Positions 13,566 through 16,132 of a stretch of 16,132 nt of DNA are shown piece by piece. This stretch comes from Bacillota bacterium (GTDB lineage Bacteria > Bacillota > Clostridia > Acetivibrionales > DSM-1351). The translations under genes were made by a program, and so were the position numbers. Location of the stretch: assembly GCA_023398105.1 (NCBI GenBank), contig JAEWST010000165.1:1-16132 (forward strand), given 5' to 3'. The notes beneath the pieces are model-generated. The model saw nothing but the letters and a program-made list of their open reading frames with translations. It did no database searches and had not been told where the DNA came from. Within the stretch, counting starts at the first letter, position 1, and each line of letters starts with the position of its first letter.

Positions 13566-15137
13566 ATGAAAAAGTATAGAAATGTAATTATTTTGGGGGT
13601 AGTTTTAGTAGCAGTTGCCGTGTACCTTTGTGTAAAGTTTGTGAATTTCAGTGATTTACTTTTGACCTTTGGCTACTTTGACGACAAAGTCACAGTAGTA
13701 AATACCGCAGATATGCACGGACATTTGGTTTACGATGATGATGTTGGAGGATACTATTCACTGGAAGATGTTAATGTCATTATGGGAATGCCTTTAATAA
13801 AGACTTTGATTGAAGAAGAAAAGGCAAAGAACAAGGAAAAGACATTGGTTTTTGACTGTGGAGACACATTCCATGGACCGAATGAAGGATGTATGAATAA
13901 GGGTGAAGCAAGTGTAGAATGCGCAAAGCTTATGGGTATTGATGCTGCGGTACCTGGAAATCATGATTTTAACTATGGAATTAAGAGATTCTTTGAAATT
14001 TCTAATGAAATAAATTACCCAATCATTGCATCTAACATTTACAAAGATGGAAAGCTTGCTTTTGATGAATACAAGATTTATGATGTCGGCGGGAAAAAAG
14101 TGGCAGTATTTGGACTGGTCTTTAAGGAATTGCTAGACTATTCAGATGCCAGAGACTTTGAGGATGTCTCTATTGAAGATCCTGTAAAAGTTGCCGAAAA
14201 ACTTATACCGGAATTAAGAAAGAAAGCTGATGTTGTAATACTATTATCGCACATGGGACCCAATATGGATGAAGAACTTGCAGCAAAGGTAAGCGGTATT
14301 GATATGATATTGTCTTCACACCTCCATGACATAATGAAAACTCCAAAGGTGGTAAATGGAACATATATAGCCGAGCCAGGCGGATGGACAACACACATAG
14401 GTGTAACCAATTTCTATTTCAAGGGAGGAAAGCTCTCAAAAATCAAGTGGGAATTGAAAAACAGTAAGGATAAAGAAAAAGCAGACCCAAAGATGGATGC
14501 AATAGGACAGAAATATCATGCGATTTCCTATGAAGAGCAAAAGGAAGTAATAGGTAAAACAAATACGAAATTAATAGGAATGAGAACAAAAGCCAGAACA
14601 CAGGAAATCAATCTTGGAAATTTGATGACGGATGCCATGAGAGAAGCTGCAAAGGCTGATATAGCACTTCTTAACGGAGGTGGAATCAGGCAGAGCCTGG
14701 AAGAAGGAGATGTCAGGGTCTATGATATCGGAAAGGTTATGCCTTTTGATAATAGACTGGTAACTCTCGAGCTGAAAGGTGAAACGATTTATGAAATACT
14801 CGAAAAAGGTCTGGATGTTTATCCAATGTCCTATAATGGAGGCTTTCAGCAGGTTTCAGGCATTAATTATGAGTTTGATGCGTCAAAACCAGCAGGAAAA
14901 AGGCTTGTTAAGGTAACTAAGGATGGCAAACCACTAGATAAAGAAAAAAACTATAAGGTCGCAACCAATGATAACCTTTATAAGGGCGGAGATTCAATGA
15001 AGATGCTCGTTGGGCAGAAACAATTGGACAGTGGTGCTTTGCTCAAGGATATCGTGATTGAGTACTTTAAGAAGAATAAGACTGTAAACCCAAAGGTGGA
15101 AGGCAGAATTAAGGTATTAAATGAGAGATATAGCTGA
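13566..15137 (+). CDS. Membrane-anchored 5'-nucleotidase-family metallophosphatase
   Basis: 523 residues, ATG after GGGAAGTGA. Residues 7-24 form a single N-terminal membrane segment with no clear lipobox or signal-peptidase site, so the enzyme is probably tethered outside the membrane. The metallophosphatase domain has Asp49/His51 (TADMHGH), Asp100 (DCGDTFHG), Asn132-His133-Asp134 (PGNHDFNYG), His229 (LLSHMG) and His252/His254 (SSHLHD). The 5'-nucleotidase C-terminal domain has NGGGIR (370-375), GGFQQVSG (425-432) and a late GGD. UshA-type enzymes release phosphate from nucleotides or related phosphoesters. Placed between an exporter and a carrier-protein/ligase pair, it might dephosphorylate an exported phosphorylated intermediate, or only scavenge phosphate. 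The first is speculation. Confidence 0.9.
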   Translation: MKKYRNVIILGVVLVAVAVYLCVKFVNFSDLLLTFGYFDDKVTVVNTADMHGHLVYDDDVGGYYSLEDVNVIMGMPLIKTLIEEEKAKNKEKTLVFDCGDTFHGPNEGCMNKGEASVECAKLMGIDAAVPGNHDFNYGIKRFFEISNEINYPIIASNIYKDGKLAFDEYKIYDVGGKKVAVFGLVFKELLDYSDARDFEDVSIEDPVKVAEKLIPELRKKADVVILLSHMGPNMDEELAAKVSGIDMILSSHLHDIMKTPKVVNGTYIAEPGGWTTHIGVTNFYFKGGKLSKIKWELKNSKDKEKADPKMDAIGQKYHAISYEEQKEVIGKTNTKLIGMRTKARTQEINLGNLMTDAMREAAKADIALLNGGGIRQSLEEGDVRVYDIGKVMPFDNRLVTLELKGETIYEILEKGLDVYPMSYNGGFQQVSGINYEFDASKPAGKRLVKVTKDGKPLDKEKNYKVATNDNLYKGGDSMKMLVGQKQLDSGALLKDIVIEYFKKNKTVNPKVEGRIKVLNERYS

Positions 15138-15203
15138 TTAAAAAGTTTTTAATGAAAGATATAAATAATTTGTATTTAATTAAAATTTTAGGGGGAGCAA
15201 ATC

Positions 15204-15458
15204 ATGGCAAGTTTGGAGATTGGCGAAGTTAAAGAGCGTGTAATAGAAGTAATTAAGAGAACTGCGGTATTCAATGCCGACAAAGTGAATGAAAATTCAA
15301 GCATCAAAATAGATCATGGTATTGACTCAATCAAGCTGGTTGAAATGATCATTGATCTGGAGGAAGAATTTGATATAGAAGTGGACAGTGCTGTGCTCAA
15401 CTTTGAAAACTTTGCAACTGTAGAGCTGATATCAAATTATGTAGCTGAAAGATTATAA
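15204..15458 (+). CDS. Acyl carrier protein
   Basis: 84 residues, ATG after AGGGGGAGC. The phosphopantetheine attachment is Ser42 in HGIDSIKLVEMII, the classical DS[IL] motif preceded by helix I and followed by the acidic helix II (DLEEEFDIEVDS). It resembles polyketide or peptide-synthetase discrete carriers more than the housekeeping fatty-acid ACP (usually DSLD...E) and differs clearly from the first carrier at 6232, so the two serve different steps. The adenylate-forming ligase starts 13 nt after its stop, which suggests the ligase loads an acid onto this carrier. Not preceded by a clear promoter; probably in the operon starting at the exporter. Confidence 0.9.
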   Translation: MASLEIGEVKERVIEVIKRTAVFNADKVNENSSIKIDHGIDSIKLVEMIIDLEEEFDIEVDSAVLNFENFATVELISNYVAERL

Positions 15459-15471
15459 ACGGAGGTTGAAA

Positions 15472-16132
15472 ATGAATATATACGATACACTTGTAAAGTC
15501 TGCTATTGAGTATCCTGACAAGAATGCAGTCAGAAGTGCTGACCAGTGCTATACATATAAGGGTATGTTGGAATATTCTATGCAATTGGCAGGTCATTTG
15601 CTTAATTTGGGACTGCCGAAAAAAGCAAAAGCTATTATTTATTTGAATGATTCAGCTGAATTTGTTGCGGCATTATATGGGATTAATATTGCAGGAATGG
15701 TTTTTGTACCTGTATCGCTTCAGTCAAAAGACATCAGGATACAGGAGATAATCATGCATTCAGGTGCTGAAGTGATTATAACCTCAGGAAAGATGCTGGA
15801 GAATATTGAATCCATAGATATAAAAGAAATACCCACATTAAAGAAGATAGTCCTTCTTGAAGGCTTTACCCAGAGCGAAAAGTTAAAAGCTAAGTTGGAC
15901 ATCAGCAGCGTGTGTTATGTTCAAGGCAAGGCTTCTGACGTTACGTGTCAGGATTGGGCAGAGGATGAGATGGCAGCTATTTTCTACATGACTGACAAGA
16001 CGGGCAAGCCTAAAGGAATCATGCTTTCAACGAGAAATGTTGTCAGCAATATGGAGGCAATAATTGATTATCTGAAAATGACAAGCAAGGATAATCTTCT
16101 TATCCTCAAACCTATGGCTATCGTTGGAACAG
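15472..16132 (+). CDS. AMP-dependent acyl/aryl ligase, N-terminal part
   Basis: The ATG is preceded by a GGAGGT site, and the frame stays open to the window end (220 residues visible of an expected ~500). It is an adenylate-forming enzyme of the ANL superfamily: typical N-terminal YTYKGMLEYS, the GINIAGMVFVPVSL substrate-side segment, and the A3 phosphate-loop region at residues 171-182. That loop reads FYMTDKTGKPKG rather than the usual YTSGTTGKPKG, keeping T-G-K-P-K-G but replacing Ser-Gly-Thr by Thr-Asp-Lys. The usual P-x-F/S-H block also seems altered (KPMAIVGT). It probably activates an acid as adenylate and passes it to the ACP immediately upstream. The A8-A10 motifs lie outside the window. 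Confidence 0.88.
   Translation, partial: MNIYDTLVKSAIEYPDKNAVRSADQCYTYKGMLEYSMQLAGHLLNLGLPKKAKAIIYLNDSAEFVAALYGINIAGMVFVPVSLQSKDIRIQEIIMHSGAEVIITSGKMLENIESIDIKEIPTLKKIVLLEGFTQSEKLKAKLDISSVCYVQGKASDVTCQDWAEDEMAAIFYMTDKTGKPKGIMLSTRNVVSNMEAIIDYLKMTSKDNLLILKPMAIVGT

Noticed and set aside
1..16132. CRISPR arrays, tRNA or rRNA genes, riboswitches
   Set aside because: No regularly spaced repeats, cloverleaf sequences or recognisable conserved RNA motifs were seen on either strand by reading. No covariance search was possible.

Overview
The window is AT-rich with strong GGAGG-type ribosome binding sites, short intergenic gaps and Clostridia-like proteins. It most likely comes from a low-GC Gram-positive bacterium of the Clostridia (Clostridium/Ruminiclostridium type). 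No rRNA, tRNA or CRISPR array was seen. Nearly everything readable is on the + strand. The exception is an insertion-sequence remnant at 9024-9300.

Layout. (1) 1-4445 is an accessory, decaying stretch. It holds small acidic hypothetical proteins that look like immunity proteins, orphan C-terminal gene fragments, two small membrane proteins (HsmA-like and LysE-like) and two genes broken by single-base frameshifts: a hypothetical at 2241-2641 and a metallophosphoesterase at 3210-4101. (2) At 4458-4518 a perfect terminator hairpin is followed at once by what looks like the first 19 nt of a group IIC intron. This abuts the C-terminal half of a polyketide-type acyltransferase. (3) 5348-8712 is an intact four-gene operon: 3-hydroxyacyl-CoA dehydrogenase, ACP, acyl-CoA dehydrogenase and FkbH-like HAD/GNAT protein. 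This is the core of the glyceryl-ACP to hydroxymalonyl-ACP pathway that supplies unusual polyketide extender units. No FkbG-type O-methyltransferase is present, so hydroxymalonyl-ACP is a likelier product than methoxymalonyl-ACP. (4) 8713-9689 is a mobile-element scar: a strong hairpin over a ribosome binding site, a stub ORF, a decayed IS3-type orfA and the tail of another gene. (5) 9690-10497 encodes a LuxR-type regulator with an AcoR-like sensor domain, interrupted by a frameshift at an A9 run. It is followed by about 400 nt carrying several palindromes and repeats. (6) 10898-13516 is an ABC-2 exporter (ATPase plus two permeases). (7) 13566 to the end holds a membrane-anchored 5'-nucleotidase-like metallophosphatase, a second ACP and the first 220 residues of an AMP-dependent ligase that runs off the window.

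Taken together, 4446-16132 looks like one flank of a polyketide or hybrid natural-product cluster: extender-unit supply, pathway regulator, dedicated exporter, surface phosphatase, and a ligase/ACP pair for activating and loading an acid. The upstream edge has been cut by mobile-element activity. The acyltransferase has lost its nucleophile half, and a terminator now sits in front of the supply operon. Whether the cluster is still active is open. Several single-base frameshifts are either real decay, phase-variable sites or sequencing error.
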